Source: Chthonomonas calidirosea (GTDB lineage: Bacteria > Armatimonadota > Chthonomonadetes > Chthonomonadales > CAJBBX01). From it: a DNA stretch of 54,450 nt. Below, in pieces: positions 27,331-35,203 of the stretch; position 1 is the first letter of the stretch; the number at the start of each line of letters is the position of its first letter. Position numbers and translations under genes: made by a program. Below the pieces are notes generated by a model. It saw nothing but the letters and a program-made list of their open reading frames with translations. It ran no database searches and was not told the DNA's origin. The stretch is from positions 1-54,450 of the forward strand of contig DYKI01000015.1 in the NCBI GenBank assembly GCA_020722705.1. Reading direction: 5' to 3'.

Positions 27331-27627
27331 TCACTTCTTCCGGTAGGCGAGGTAGTCGCCCCGCTTCCCATCGTCCTGAATCCGGTCGTACTTCCGCAGT
27401 GCGGCAATCCACCACATCACCTCCTGCGTGGTGAGACCAGTCATCTCGGCGATCTGCGGCACGGTGCGGGCCTCGTCGGCCACGGCCTTCAGGATGCGAT
27501 TCTGTTTTTCCTTGCTTTGCTTATATGCTTCCGTCTTGACCGGATCGGTCGGGCCGCGCCGAGCCCGCGCCGCCTTGAGCTGCTCGACGGCGTAGTTGCC
27601 TTTCCGCTCCGCGGCTTGCTCGCTCAT
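27331..27627 (-). CDS. Small winged-helix-like protein in the Hdr operon
   Basis: A 98-residue basic protein. Residues about 43-95 (ILKAVADEARTVPQIAEMTG, then EVMWWIAALRKYDRI) look like a winged helix: helix-turn-helix plus a DYLAYRK wing. The ATG overlaps the hdrA2 stop (ATGA), so it is translationally coupled and stoichiometric production with the Hdr subunits is likely. I do not recognise a named family. It may be a structural subunit instead of a regulator, since it lies inside the operon between subunits. Confidence 0.7.
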   Translation of the reverse strand: MSEQAAERKGNYAVEQLKAARARRGPTDPVKTEAYKQSKEKQNRILKAVADEARTVPQIAEMTGLTTQEVMWWIAALRKYDRIQDDGKRGDYLAYRKK

Positions 27628-29516
27628 TGTTGTGTGCCTCCGCTGATACTGACGGCGAGAGGCGTAAACGATCGGGCTCGCCTCTCGGCCTTGGCCATGG
27701 CTTCGATGTCGTCGGCCATGATCGCATCCACCATGGCGTCGAACTGGTCCAGCGTCCACCCTGCCACGTTGATGGCTCGCGTTGGGCAGACTGCCGCGCA
27801 GGCGCCGCAGCCGACACAGAGAGCGGGATTCACCGTGGCTCTGCGAACGCCTGAACCGGCAGGTTCAACCTCGACCATCGTAAGTGCGCCATCATACTCG
27901 CACTCCGCGAGGCACAGCTCGCAACCGTCGCAACGCTCCTCCTGAACACGGGCGACGAAGGGGTCCAGCGCAATGACAGGTTTCGAGAGCAGGATGGCTG
28001 CTTTGACCGCCGCGGTCTGTGCAGCCGCGCAGGCTTCGCCGATATCCATGGGACCCTGACATGCGCCTGCCAGGAATACCCCGTTCACTGCCATCTCGAC
28101 CGGGCGAAGCTTGGGATGGACTTCTTGAAGGAACCGGTCCGCCGCGACCGGCAACTTGCGCATGGCGATCAGATCCGAGATGTCGCGGGGCATGAGACCC
28201 GTAGCCAGCACCACCAGATCAGCAGGTATCTCGAGCTCCTCGCCCCACGTCAGGATGTCTCGCGTTCTCACAACGACGGAGCCGTTGTTGGCCACTACCA
28301 CAGGCGGCTCTTCATCGGGATACCGGAAGAAGAGCGCACCGGCTCTCGACGCGTCCAGGTAAAGCTCTTCGTGCCCGCGGCCATACGTGCGGATATCCTT
28401 GTGGAGGTCGAAGATCGCGATATCGGGATCGCGTTGCTGCACCTCACGAATCGTGTTGAGCGTCGCCGTGCAGCACACGCGCGAGCAGTAGTCGTTGATC
28501 TTGCCGTCGGCCTGTGGTGCGTGTATGCCCTCGATCTGCCGCGAGCCCACACAATGAACGAACGCGATGCTGCGGATGCGGCGCTGTCCGACCTTGATGG
28601 GACCGTCGGCGCGATCCTGTCCGGCAAGGAGGGCCATGAACTCGGGCAGGGTCATCACGGCAGGCGAGGTTCCGTAGCCTAGTTCGCCTTCGGCCGGTCG
28701 GTAGTGGTCGTAGCCGGTTGCGAGGATGATTGCCCCTGCCTTGACTTCGGAGTCGGCCCCTTCGGCGTCGTTGAGAACCAGTCGGAACTTGCCGACATGC
28801 CCGTCCATGGCTTTCACGCGCGTTCGGAGGCGGACCTCGACCAGTGGATGAGCGCTAAGCTGCTCGCGCATCTCCCTGATGAGGTCGGCCCCTTGCTCCC
28901 CTGACGGGTACACGCGCCGCATCTCGGCAACTCGGCCGCCAAGTGCGTCGGCGACCTCGATGAGCGTTACCCCGATGCCGCGCTCAGCAACGGCGAGCGC
29001 GGCGCTCATGCCGGCAATGCCTCCGCCGATGACCGCAACGTGATGGATGACGTCAACGGCGATCGATTCCAGAGGGTCCTGCAGGGCCACTTTCTCGACC
29101 CCCGCGGCCGTAAGGCGGATCGCCTTGCGAGTCGCGCGGTCGTGATCTCCCTTGTGGACCCAGCTCACTTGCTCGCGGATGTTGACGTGCTCGTAGAGGT
29201 AAGGGTTCAGTCCGGCGCGTTCGAGCGCCTTCCGGAACGTCATCTCGTGAAGGGATGGGGAGCATGCAGCTACGACGACGCGGTTGACCTTCCCCGCCAT
29301 GATGTCGTCCGCGATCAGGCTCTGGCCGGGATCCGAACACATGAAGACGTAGTCCCGAGCGACAGCCACGTCGGGGTGATGCGACAGCGCCTCAGCGACG
29401 GCTTCCGTGTCCACGACATCGGAGATGTTGCCGCCGCAGTGGCATACGTAGACGCCTACGCGCACATCCTGCTCAGTGGCCTGTGCGGCGTCTGCACGAG
29501 AGGTCTCAATGTTCAT
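27624..29516 (-). CDS. HdrA/QmoB-like FAD and iron-sulfur protein
   Basis: A 630-residue heterodisulfide reductase A-type protein. N-terminal domain: VGVYVCHCGGNISDVVD (Cys25, Cys27) and VVVAACSPSLHEMTFRKAL. FAD-binding: AVIGGGIAGMSAAL (161-174), LIEVADALGGR. Central: SIAFVHCVGSRQ and NDYCSRVCCTATLNTIREV, conserved in HdrA. C-terminal: two [4Fe-4S] motifs, CDGCELCLAEC and CVGCGACAAVCP. QmoB of sulfate reducers adds an MvhD domain at the end; here that domain is absent and an MvhD-like protein is encoded separately. The start overlaps the hdrA1 stop by ATGA. Confidence 0.9.
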   Translation of the reverse strand: MNIETSRADAAQATEQDVRVGVYVCHCGGNISDVVDTEAVAEALSHHPDVAVARDYVFMCSDPGQSLIADDIMAGKVNRVVVAACSPSLHEMTFRKALERAGLNPYLYEHVNIREQVSWVHKGDHDRATRKAIRLTAAGVEKVALQDPLESIAVDVIHHVAVIGGGIAGMSAALAVAERGIGVTLIEVADALGGRVAEMRRVYPSGEQGADLIREMREQLSAHPLVEVRLRTRVKAMDGHVGKFRLVLNDAEGADSEVKAGAIILATGYDHYRPAEGELGYGTSPAVMTLPEFMALLAGQDRADGPIKVGQRRIRSIAFVHCVGSRQIEGIHAPQADGKINDYCSRVCCTATLNTIREVQQRDPDIAIFDLHKDIRTYGRGHEELYLDASRAGALFFRYPDEEPPVVVANNGSVVVRTRDILTWGEELEIPADLVVLATGLMPRDISDLIAMRKLPVAADRFLQEVHPKLRPVEMAVNGVFLAGACQGPMDIGEACAAAQTAAVKAAILLSKPVIALDPFVARVQEERCDGCELCLAECEYDGALTMVEVEPAGSGVRRATVNPALCVGCGACAAVCPTRAINVAGWTLDQFDAMVDAIMADDIEAMAKAERRARSFTPLAVSISGGTQQ

Positions 29517-30844
29517 CCGGTTGCTCCTGCCAGGGCCGGCGCTGCCTGCCGGACGCGTTCCACATAGTTGGCTGCCGCCATCGCTGCACCGCCGGCATCG
29601 GTGATCGCGTCAACAATGTCCTTGGGGCCGGTCGCTACGCCTGCAGCGAACACCCCCTCCATGGTCGTCAGGTTCGGTCTGAGCGGCGACTTCGGCAGCC
29701 GAAGGAAACCGTCGGTGTCAGCTTCGATGGGGATCATCCCGGAGGATGTCGGCTTCCATGCAGGGACCATGCCCAGCGACAGAACCACGAGGTCGTGCTG
29801 GACCTCCTCCGGTCCGCTCCCGGTATCCTGTCTCTCGATGCGCAAGAAGAGGTTGTGGTCATCGTCCTCGCGGATACGCGCGACCTTCGCCTTTACGAAG
29901 TTGATCCCCATCGCCTTGGCGTTCTGATAGAACTGCTCGTAGCCTTTGCCGAAAGCGCGGATGTCCATGTAGTAAATGGTGATATCTGCGATTGGCAGCG
30001 AGCCCGAGAGGAGCATGGCCTGCTTGATGGCGTACATGCAGCACACGCGCGAGCAGTAGGGCACGCCTAAGCTCAAGTCCCGCGAACCCGCGCACTGCAC
30101 GTAGGCGATGGAGTCCGGGGTCTTGCCGTCGGATGGCCGCAGGACGGCGCCGAACGGCCCGTGAGGAGCGAGCAGGCGCTCCATCTGCAGCGGCGACAGC
30201 ACGTTCGGGTACTGCGCGCCGCCGTACTGCGGCTTGGCGTCTATGGGCGTCAGCTCGAATCCAGTCGCCATGATGACGGCGACCGCCTTGACCTCGATGT
30301 GCTTCGGTTCCTGCACGAAGTTGATGCACTGAGTTGGGCACGCTTTGGCGCAGGCGCCGCAAAGTATGCACGACTCCTCGTCCAGAACCGGGTACTGGGG
30401 GATGGCGTTTGTGAACGGAATCGAGATCGCCTTACGCGCGCCGAGGCCGTGGTCGTACTCGTCGGGCACGAAGACGCTGCAAGCCTCTTCGCAGCGCCGG
30501 CATCCGATGCACTTGTCCTCTTCGACGAAGCGCGGCTTCTTGACCAGCTTCGCAATGAACCCGTCCCCGTTGCGGGCGACGGACTCCACTTCAGTGTATG
30601 TAAGCAAGCTGATGTTCGGGTGATGTGCAGCGGATGCCATACGCGGTGTTGTGATGCAACTGGCGCAGTCCAGCGTCGGGAAGACCTTGCTGAGGCTGAT
30701 CATCACGCCGCCGATGCTCGGTTGCCGCTCAACGAGCACCACGGAGTACCCCTGGTCCGCCAGGTCCAGGGATGCCTGAAGCCCGGCTATACCGGCCCCG
30801 ACGACGAGGATATCAGTGTGCATCTGCTGTGTGTCTTGAGCCAT
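29513..30844 (-). CDS. HdrA/QmoA-like FAD protein with inserted ferredoxin domain
   Basis: A 443-residue HdrA-type flavoprotein. It has DILVVGAGIAGLQASLDLAD (11-30), SIGGVM, and the CASC motif (Cys60, Cys63). Two ferredoxin motifs follow at Cys112/115/118/122 and Cys159/162/165/169. Then come YVQCAGSRD and the HdrA motif YCSRVCCMYAIKQAM. It ends with GVFAAGVATGPKDIVDAI, a flavin-binding signature. I chose ATG 30844 because GAGGAG lies 7 bases upstream; 30859 is an alternative that overlaps the MvhD-like gene. It probably forms a flavoprotein pair with the next gene as QmoA/QmoB do. Confidence 0.9.
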   Translation of the reverse strand: MAQDTQQMHTDILVVGAGIAGLQASLDLADQGYSVVLVERQPSIGGVMISLSKVFPTLDCASCITTPRMASAAHHPNISLLTYTEVESVARNGDGFIAKLVKKPRFVEEDKCIGCRRCEEACSVFVPDEYDHGLGARKAISIPFTNAIPQYPVLDEESCILCGACAKACPTQCINFVQEPKHIEVKAVAVIMATGFELTPIDAKPQYGGAQYPNVLSPLQMERLLAPHGPFGAVLRPSDGKTPDSIAYVQCAGSRDLSLGVPYCSRVCCMYAIKQAMLLSGSLPIADITIYYMDIRAFGKGYEQFYQNAKAMGINFVKAKVARIREDDDHNLFLRIERQDTGSGPEEVQHDLVVLSLGMVPAWKPTSSGMIPIEADTDGFLRLPKSPLRPNLTTMEGVFAAGVATGPKDIVDAITDAGGAAMAAANYVERVRQAAPALAGATG

Positions 30845-30855
30845 GGCAGTACTCC

Positions 30856-31266
30856 TCACGCCGCAGACGGCGCTGGGCGCTCACCCAGGATAGCCTGCTG
30901 CATGTCACGGATTTCCTTCAGGAAGGCGGCTTTGCAGACCGTGCACACCGTCGTGAGCTTCAGCCGGCTTGTCGGGATGCCGAGCTCCCGCATGCGCCCA
31001 TACACACGCTCGATCCGGGCCGACAGGCGAGGGTATGCGCCTTCGTACGGGCAGTCCGACCCGGAGCTCATGACGATGATCCCGTCTATCCCCTTTTCCA
31101 GTGCCTGAAGATAGAAGTCGTCGGGGAACATTACCGGATCCGGAACGCGGATGATGTAGGTCCCGGGGGAGTATTGCAGCCGGGCTTGACCGACTGTATT
31201 GGCCCCGGGATAGGAACTGATCATCGTCGTGATGATCAGTATCTTGAGGTCGTCCTCAGACCGCAT
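30856..31266 (-). CDS. MvhD/HdrD-iron-sulfur-subunit-like protein lacking most cluster cysteines
   Basis: A 136-residue protein aligned in my reading with MvhD (the [2Fe-2S] subunit linking hydrogenase or formate dehydrogenase to HdrA). It has SSYPGANTVGQARLQYSP and IIRVPDPVMFPDDFYLQALE, then EKGIDGIIVMSSGSDCPYEG. MvhD normally has Cys in the first strand (CCxxC), after RV, and as GCxxGDCHY. Here only Cys72 remains of these, and a CTVC pair (108, 111) lies near the end. Context next to hdrA1 supports the family, but cluster binding as in MvhD is unlikely. Confidence 0.72.
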   Translation of the reverse strand: MRSEDDLKILIITTMISSYPGANTVGQARLQYSPGTYIIRVPDPVMFPDDFYLQALEKGIDGIIVMSSGSDCPYEGAYPRLSARIERVYGRMRELGIPTSRLKLTTVCTVCKAAFLKEIRDMQQAILGERPAPSAA

Positions 31267-31275
31267 CGCCGGCCG

Positions 31276-31524
31276 CTACTTCTTGCGTACCACGTAGAGG
31301 GCGTCGTATCCGTCCTTCTCGACGAATCCCACGTACTCGTGACCGGTCTTCTTGCACCATGCGGGGATGTCTTCTCGGCTGCCCTTGTCGCCCGACAGAA
31401 TCTCGAGGACCTGTCCCACAGAGACGGTACCGATCCCCTTCTTGGCTTCGAGCAGTGGGCCCGGGCACGCCATCGCGCGGGCGTCAACGGTCTTGCTGGC
31501 TTGAATGTTGTTCAGATCCGGCAT
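31276..31524 (-). CDS. TusA family sulfur carrier protein
   Basis: TusA-type proteins carry sulfur as a persulfide on the Cys of CPxP. The start at 31524 (MPDLNNIQASKTVDARAMAC) follows GGAGAGGAATC and gives 82 residues; the catalytic motif is CPGPLLEAKKGI with Cys20. The C-terminal half (GSREDIPAWCKKTGHEYVG) is a normal two-layer fold. It partially overlaps the end of arsR (41 bases). Next to dsrE2 and hdr-like genes, a role in dissimilatory or detoxifying sulfur transfer is more likely than tRNA thiolation. Confidence 0.88.
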   Translation of the reverse strand: MPDLNNIQASKTVDARAMACPGPLLEAKKGIGTVSVGQVLEILSGDKGSREDIPAWCKKTGHEYVGFVEKDGYDALYVVRKK

Positions 31525-31870
31525 TGGATGATTCCTCTCCTTGTTGGTTAGGACTTGGCTCGATGGTCTGGTTGTTTCGAATGCACGCGAGCAGATGGAG
31601 CAGCGAGCGGTTGGCAATGCTGTAGTAGACTCTGGCGCCCTGACGTCGGCAGGCCAGTATCCCCTGATCCTTCAGGATGCGCAACTGCTGGCTGATGAAC
31701 GCAGGCGCAACGCCGCAGCACTCCGTTATCTCGGTCACCATCCTTGGTTCGTTGGCGATGGCGAGGTAATCGAGTATTCGCAGGCGCAGCGGATGCGCTG
31801 CCACCCGGACAATCGGAGCCACTCTTTCGAGGACTTTCATGTCAATGAGCTGGGTGGATTGCTCTGTCAT
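31484..31870 (-). CDS. ArsR/SmtB family repressor, likely sulfur-responsive
   Basis: A 128-residue winged helix regulator: VRVAAHPLRLRILDYLAIAN, VTEITECCGVAPAFISQQLR (recognition helix), LKDQGILACRRQGARVYYSI (wing). Cys51, Cys52, Cys74 and Cys96 are present. Cys in helix 2/3 plus Cys in helix 5 (LLACIRN) matches the arrangement of persulfide-sensing BigR/SqrR/sHdrR proteins, which control sulfur oxidation genes. This is inference from position only. It heads the operon, and a dyad at 31899-31921 lies 29 bases upstream of its start. Confidence 0.83.
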   Translation of the reverse strand: MTEQSTQLIDMKVLERVAPIVRVAAHPLRLRILDYLAIANEPRMVTEITECCGVAPAFISQQLRILKDQGILACRRQGARVYYSIANRSLLHLLACIRNNQTIEPSPNQQGEESSNAGSEQHSSQQDR

Positions 31871-31898
31871 TCGATATCTCCCAACTTGATTATGTCAC

Positions 31899-31921
31899 AA
31901 CATTCACAGATAGTGAGTGTT
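31899..31921 (-). promoter_or_regulatory. Imperfect dyad, candidate ArsR operator
   Basis: AACATTCAC (31899-31907), 5-base spacer, GTGAGTGTT (31913-31921): nine-base arms with one mismatch, in an AT-rich patch (TATATTCTTGAGCC beside it) that stands out from the GC-rich surroundings. It lies directly upstream of the arsR start on the minus strand, the usual place for self-repression. Confidence 0.5.
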
Positions 31922-32061
31922 CTATATTCTTGAGCCATACTAAACGCTTGGCACGTGGGCTGCGCCGGATTGGAGCCTCGAGATGCCACGATGCCGGGCC
32001 TGCGCTCCGATGCGCGCGATGCTTCACGAGCATGTGGGAGAGGCCGACGGCGAGCGCGGGA

Positions 32062-33702
32062 TCAGAACTCCCAGTCGAGGTTCGCCAGTCTGTTGACGCC
32101 GGCGGCGAGCGGTATGGCCACAGCGCCGGCGGCAGCGACTGCGATGAGCGACAGGCCGGAAACGCGGATCGCTGTCGCATAGCCAAGACAGTGCATTCCG
32201 GCGTACCACGTTGCTCCGAGGACTGCCCACAAGAGTGCAGCATAGGCCAAACCAGCGCCGAAGCCGAGCACAATGGCGAGGGGACTGACCCTGTGAGCGG
32301 GATTCTCGAAAACGAACCGCGGGAACATCGCAGCAAGCCCGACGCCGATGCCGCACAACCCGGCCGCGCTGATCAGGACGACAACGCTGAGCACCGCCAC
32401 GGTCACCCACTCTACCATGAACGCTGCACCGGACAGCGAGACCATGGCGATGCCCATGGCGCTGGACATCAACCAGCTTACGAGCCACTTGGCGACCAGC
32501 GCCCTGCCCAGCATCACCGGAGAACCCAGCACGATCCAGAAAGCCCGCCCTTCCAGGCCGACGGACGAAAGGGACAGGATGGACGCCTGCATGTAGAGCA
32601 CTGCCAGAACCATCAGGATGCCGAACGCGAACAGCTCATCGCCGCGAGTGTTCGCGCGGAAGGTCGGGTTCATGGCCATCACGAACGGCACAAGGTAGAG
32701 AATCACCGGCATGCCGACCTGCGACAGAAGGAGGCTGTCACGCAGAACGTAACGGACCTCTTTGCGGATCAAGCAGGCCACGGGGCCGCCCATGACGGTC
32801 CTCTCAGCCGATGCGCGCTTCCGGGTCACCCGTGAACGGCGCGACGGCCCAGACTCATCTGCGCCGGACATCCGGCCATCCTGCATCAGCCTGGCGCCCA
32901 CTGCGACGGCCAACGGAGCCAGCACGGCGATGGCAGCGCCGATGCGTCCGGATGCCGTCGCAACGACCGCCCAATCGCGGAGGCTTGCGCCAACCATCAG
33001 ATCGGCTACCCACCCCCATGGCGGCAGATAGGGCAAGCGACCTGACGGATTGGGCGAGCCGGCGACCAAACCGGCGAGACCTTCCTGAACGTGCAGGCCG
33101 GTGACCTGACTTACGGCGGTCAGGCAAACCAACGATCCGAGCAGGACGTTCACGAGTGCAACGGCGGATCGGACGCGCTGATGCCCGAGTGCAGCGACGG
33201 CCAAGAAAAGCAGCGTCGCTGTAATCGCCGAAGGCAAAACCACGAGAACCGCCGCAACGGCTGCGACGATCGGCCACTGATGCCATTGATAGCCGAGACC
33301 TGCGGCGCAGGCAGCGATGGCCGGCGCACCAATGGGAGCGAACTGCGCGGCTCCGGCTGCCGTGCCCTCCAGAATGCGCACCAGGACCACGTCCCGAGCA
33401 TGGATCGGTGCAGCGCCAAGGAGCGCAACATCCCCCGGATGAAGCAGTGTCGCCGCAAGGAACGGCACAGACCCGGCCAGCATGAACAGGAACACTGCAT
33501 AGACCATCTCATGAGTGATGGCAGCGGTGGCAGCGGTTGAGCCGCGAATGCTCAACACGAGACGGAAGCCCACATACACGGCAAGCGCCAGCGCCGCGCT
33601 AACCAGCGTGAGGATCAGCAGGACCAGGCGCTGGCGCGGCGTCGAGAATCGGGCGGAGTTGACTGCTGCCAGAAGCCGATATCGGATCAGTGTCCATGCC
33701 AT
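32062..33702 (-). CDS. Putative ABC-2-type exporter membrane protein
   Basis: A 546-residue integral membrane protein with about 11-13 hydrophobic segments, for example LVLLILTLVSAALALAVYVG near the N-terminus. Central Arg-rich cytoplasmic linker (SRRSRVTRKRASAERT) is followed by CLIRKEVRYVLRDSLLLSQV, a feature of bacterial ABC-2 permeases that often reads KE-x-RYxLRD. No ATP-binding subunit is beside it: arsR lies downstream on the same strand and a cytochrome operon lies divergently upstream. Function is unknown; partner would have to be encoded elsewhere. Confidence 0.6.
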   Translation of the reverse strand: MAWTLIRYRLLAAVNSARFSTPRQRLVLLILTLVSAALALAVYVGFRLVLSIRGSTAATAAITHEMVYAVFLFMLAGSVPFLAATLLHPGDVALLGAAPIHARDVVLVRILEGTAAGAAQFAPIGAPAIAACAAGLGYQWHQWPIVAAVAAVLVVLPSAITATLLFLAVAALGHQRVRSAVALVNVLLGSLVCLTAVSQVTGLHVQEGLAGLVAGSPNPSGRLPYLPPWGWVADLMVGASLRDWAVVATASGRIGAAIAVLAPLAVAVGARLMQDGRMSGADESGPSRRSRVTRKRASAERTVMGGPVACLIRKEVRYVLRDSLLLSQVGMPVILYLVPFVMAMNPTFRANTRGDELFAFGILMVLAVLYMQASILSLSSVGLEGRAFWIVLGSPVMLGRALVAKWLVSWLMSSAMGIAMVSLSGAAFMVEWVTVAVLSVVVLISAAGLCGIGVGLAAMFPRFVFENPAHRVSPLAIVLGFGAGLAYAALLWAVLGATWYAGMHCLGYATAIRVSGLSLIAVAAAGAVAIPLAAGVNRLANLDWEF

Positions 33703-33816
33703 GCTGCATCAAGGTACCCCGATCCGACCGCACCGCGTACGGCATTGCTCGGGGCAGTGCCCTGCGTTCGCCAGGCAGTTCCGCTCCGAGCTTCGAGAAG
33801 AAGAAACAAGGTGTCA

Positions 33817-33846
33817 TGGACACTGCAGGCGAATGTAGTTCACAAT
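33817..33846 (+). promoter_or_regulatory. Possible promoter of the cytochrome bd-like operon
   Basis: TGGACA (33817-33822) and CACAAT (33841-33846) are 18 bases apart. A GGAGG Shine-Dalgarno at 33864-33868 follows and the ATG is at 33878. The 175-base divergent gap could hold control sites for both directions; I see no strong dyad. Confidence 0.35.
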
Positions 33847-33877
33847 AGCTTCCGTCTGGACTCGGAGGTCAATCCAT

Positions 33878-35203
33878 ATGAACTACCCGATCTGGGACGT
33901 ACCGATGCTCGGTGGCGGCATGCTGATCGGTCTTGTTGCCATCGTTCACGTCTTCGTGTCGCACTTCGCCATCGGCGGCGGCCTTTACCTTGTGTTGACC
34001 GAGGGTCGAGCGCGACGCACCAACGATGCTGAGATGCTCGACTTCGCCAAGAAGCACAGCACGTTCTTCATCCTTGTCGTGCTTGTCTTCGGCGCCGTCA
34101 CGGGCGTCGGCATCTGGTGGACCATCGCTCTGGTCAACCCGACGGCAACCTCAACCCTGATCCATGTCTTCGTTTTTGCCTGGGCGATCGAGTGGGTCTT
34201 CTTCCTCGTCGAGTTGACGGCAGCTCTCATCTACTACTACGGGTGGGATCGGCTGGATCCTGCCACGCATCTCAAAGTCGGGTGGATCTACGTCGCAGCC
34301 GCCTGGATGTCGCTGTTCATGATCAACGGCATCCTCACGTTCATGCTGACACCCGGAAAGTGGGTTGAGACCGAGTCCGTAGCGCACGGTTTCTTCAACC
34401 CAACCATGTGGCCTTCACTGTTCATCCGCACGCTGGTGTGTGTGGCGCTGGCAGGCCTCTACGCGTTGATCACCGGCAGTCTCCTCCAGAACCCGGAGGC
34501 ACGTGCGCGGATCGTTCGCTACTCGGCCAAGTGGGTCATCGCAGGGATCGCCTTGCTCCCGCTCCTGGGGGTCTGGTATGTCTCGCAGTTGCCGCCCATG
34601 GCGCGCGAGATCTCCATGGGCGGGGCGCCGGTTGTCACACTGTTCGCCGCCGGGAGTTTGATCTTCTCCGTGATCGTTGTCGTTGGGGCGATCGCCGGGC
34701 CGTACCTCTTCCCGAAGCAGACGCATGTCACCTATGCGTTCGGACTGGCCATCATGGGTCTGATGGCGACGGGAGTGACCGAGTGGGTCAGGGAAGCCGT
34801 GCGCAAGCCGTTCGTGATCTACGACTACATGTATTCGAATACGGTCCGCGTGAAGGACCTCGCTGAGTACTCGACGACCGGCTTGCTTGCTCATGCTCGC
34901 TGGGAGACTCCGACCGACGAGGATCGCCGAGAGCCGATCAAGCTCGGGCGGAAGGTGTTCCGGGCCCAGTGCATGTCGTGCCATACCATCAACGGCTTCA
35001 ATGGAATCCGGTTCGCTGTGAAGGGCTGGGATCGCGAGTTCCTTGATCATCAGATCCTGTATCTCAACGAACTCAAGGGCTTCATGCCGCCGTTCATAGG
35101 GACCGACGAGGAACGAGCCGGATTGGTCGAGTATCTGACCAGTCTCAACGAGGCTGACCCCGAGATTGCGTCGGCCTCCGATGTCTCGGAAGGAGCACGG
35201 TGA
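33878..35203 (+). CDS. Cytochrome bd-like oxidase subunit I with fused C-terminal cytochrome c
   Basis: A 441-residue membrane protein. Residues 1-330 resemble CydA: about eight transmembrane helices, with IVHVFVSHFAIGGGLYLVL (His24, a likely heme ligand), AIEWVFFLVEL (Glu105, Glu112) and TEWVREAVRKPFVIYDYMYS, similar to the CydA E..R.PW region. The usual quinol-binding Q-loop is not evident. Residues about 350-420 are a cytochrome c domain: CMSCH (Cys365, Cys368, His369) and GFMPPF with Met403 as a likely axial ligand. This arrangement matches bd-family members with c-type heme (the OR-C type) that may use a reduced cytochrome or quinol instead of the classical route. The stop overlaps the next gene's ATG. 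Confidence 0.83.
   Translation: MNYPIWDVPMLGGGMLIGLVAIVHVFVSHFAIGGGLYLVLTEGRARRTNDAEMLDFAKKHSTFFILVVLVFGAVTGVGIWWTIALVNPTATSTLIHVFVFAWAIEWVFFLVELTAALIYYYGWDRLDPATHLKVGWIYVAAAWMSLFMINGILTFMLTPGKWVETESVAHGFFNPTMWPSLFIRTLVCVALAGLYALITGSLLQNPEARARIVRYSAKWVIAGIALLPLLGVWYVSQLPPMAREISMGGAPVVTLFAAGSLIFSVIVVVGAIAGPYLFPKQTHVTYAFGLAIMGLMATGVTEWVREAVRKPFVIYDYMYSNTVRVKDLAEYSTTGLLAHARWETPTDEDRREPIKLGRKVFRAQCMSCHTINGFNGIRFAVKGWDREFLDHQILYLNELKGFMPPFIGTDEERAGLVEYLTSLNEADPEIASASDVSEGAR

Noticed and set aside
32062..33702. Annotating the polytopic protein as a specific drug or sodium exporter
   Set aside because: No ATPase gene is next to it and no substrate motif was seen, so only a general ABC-2-like call is supportable.
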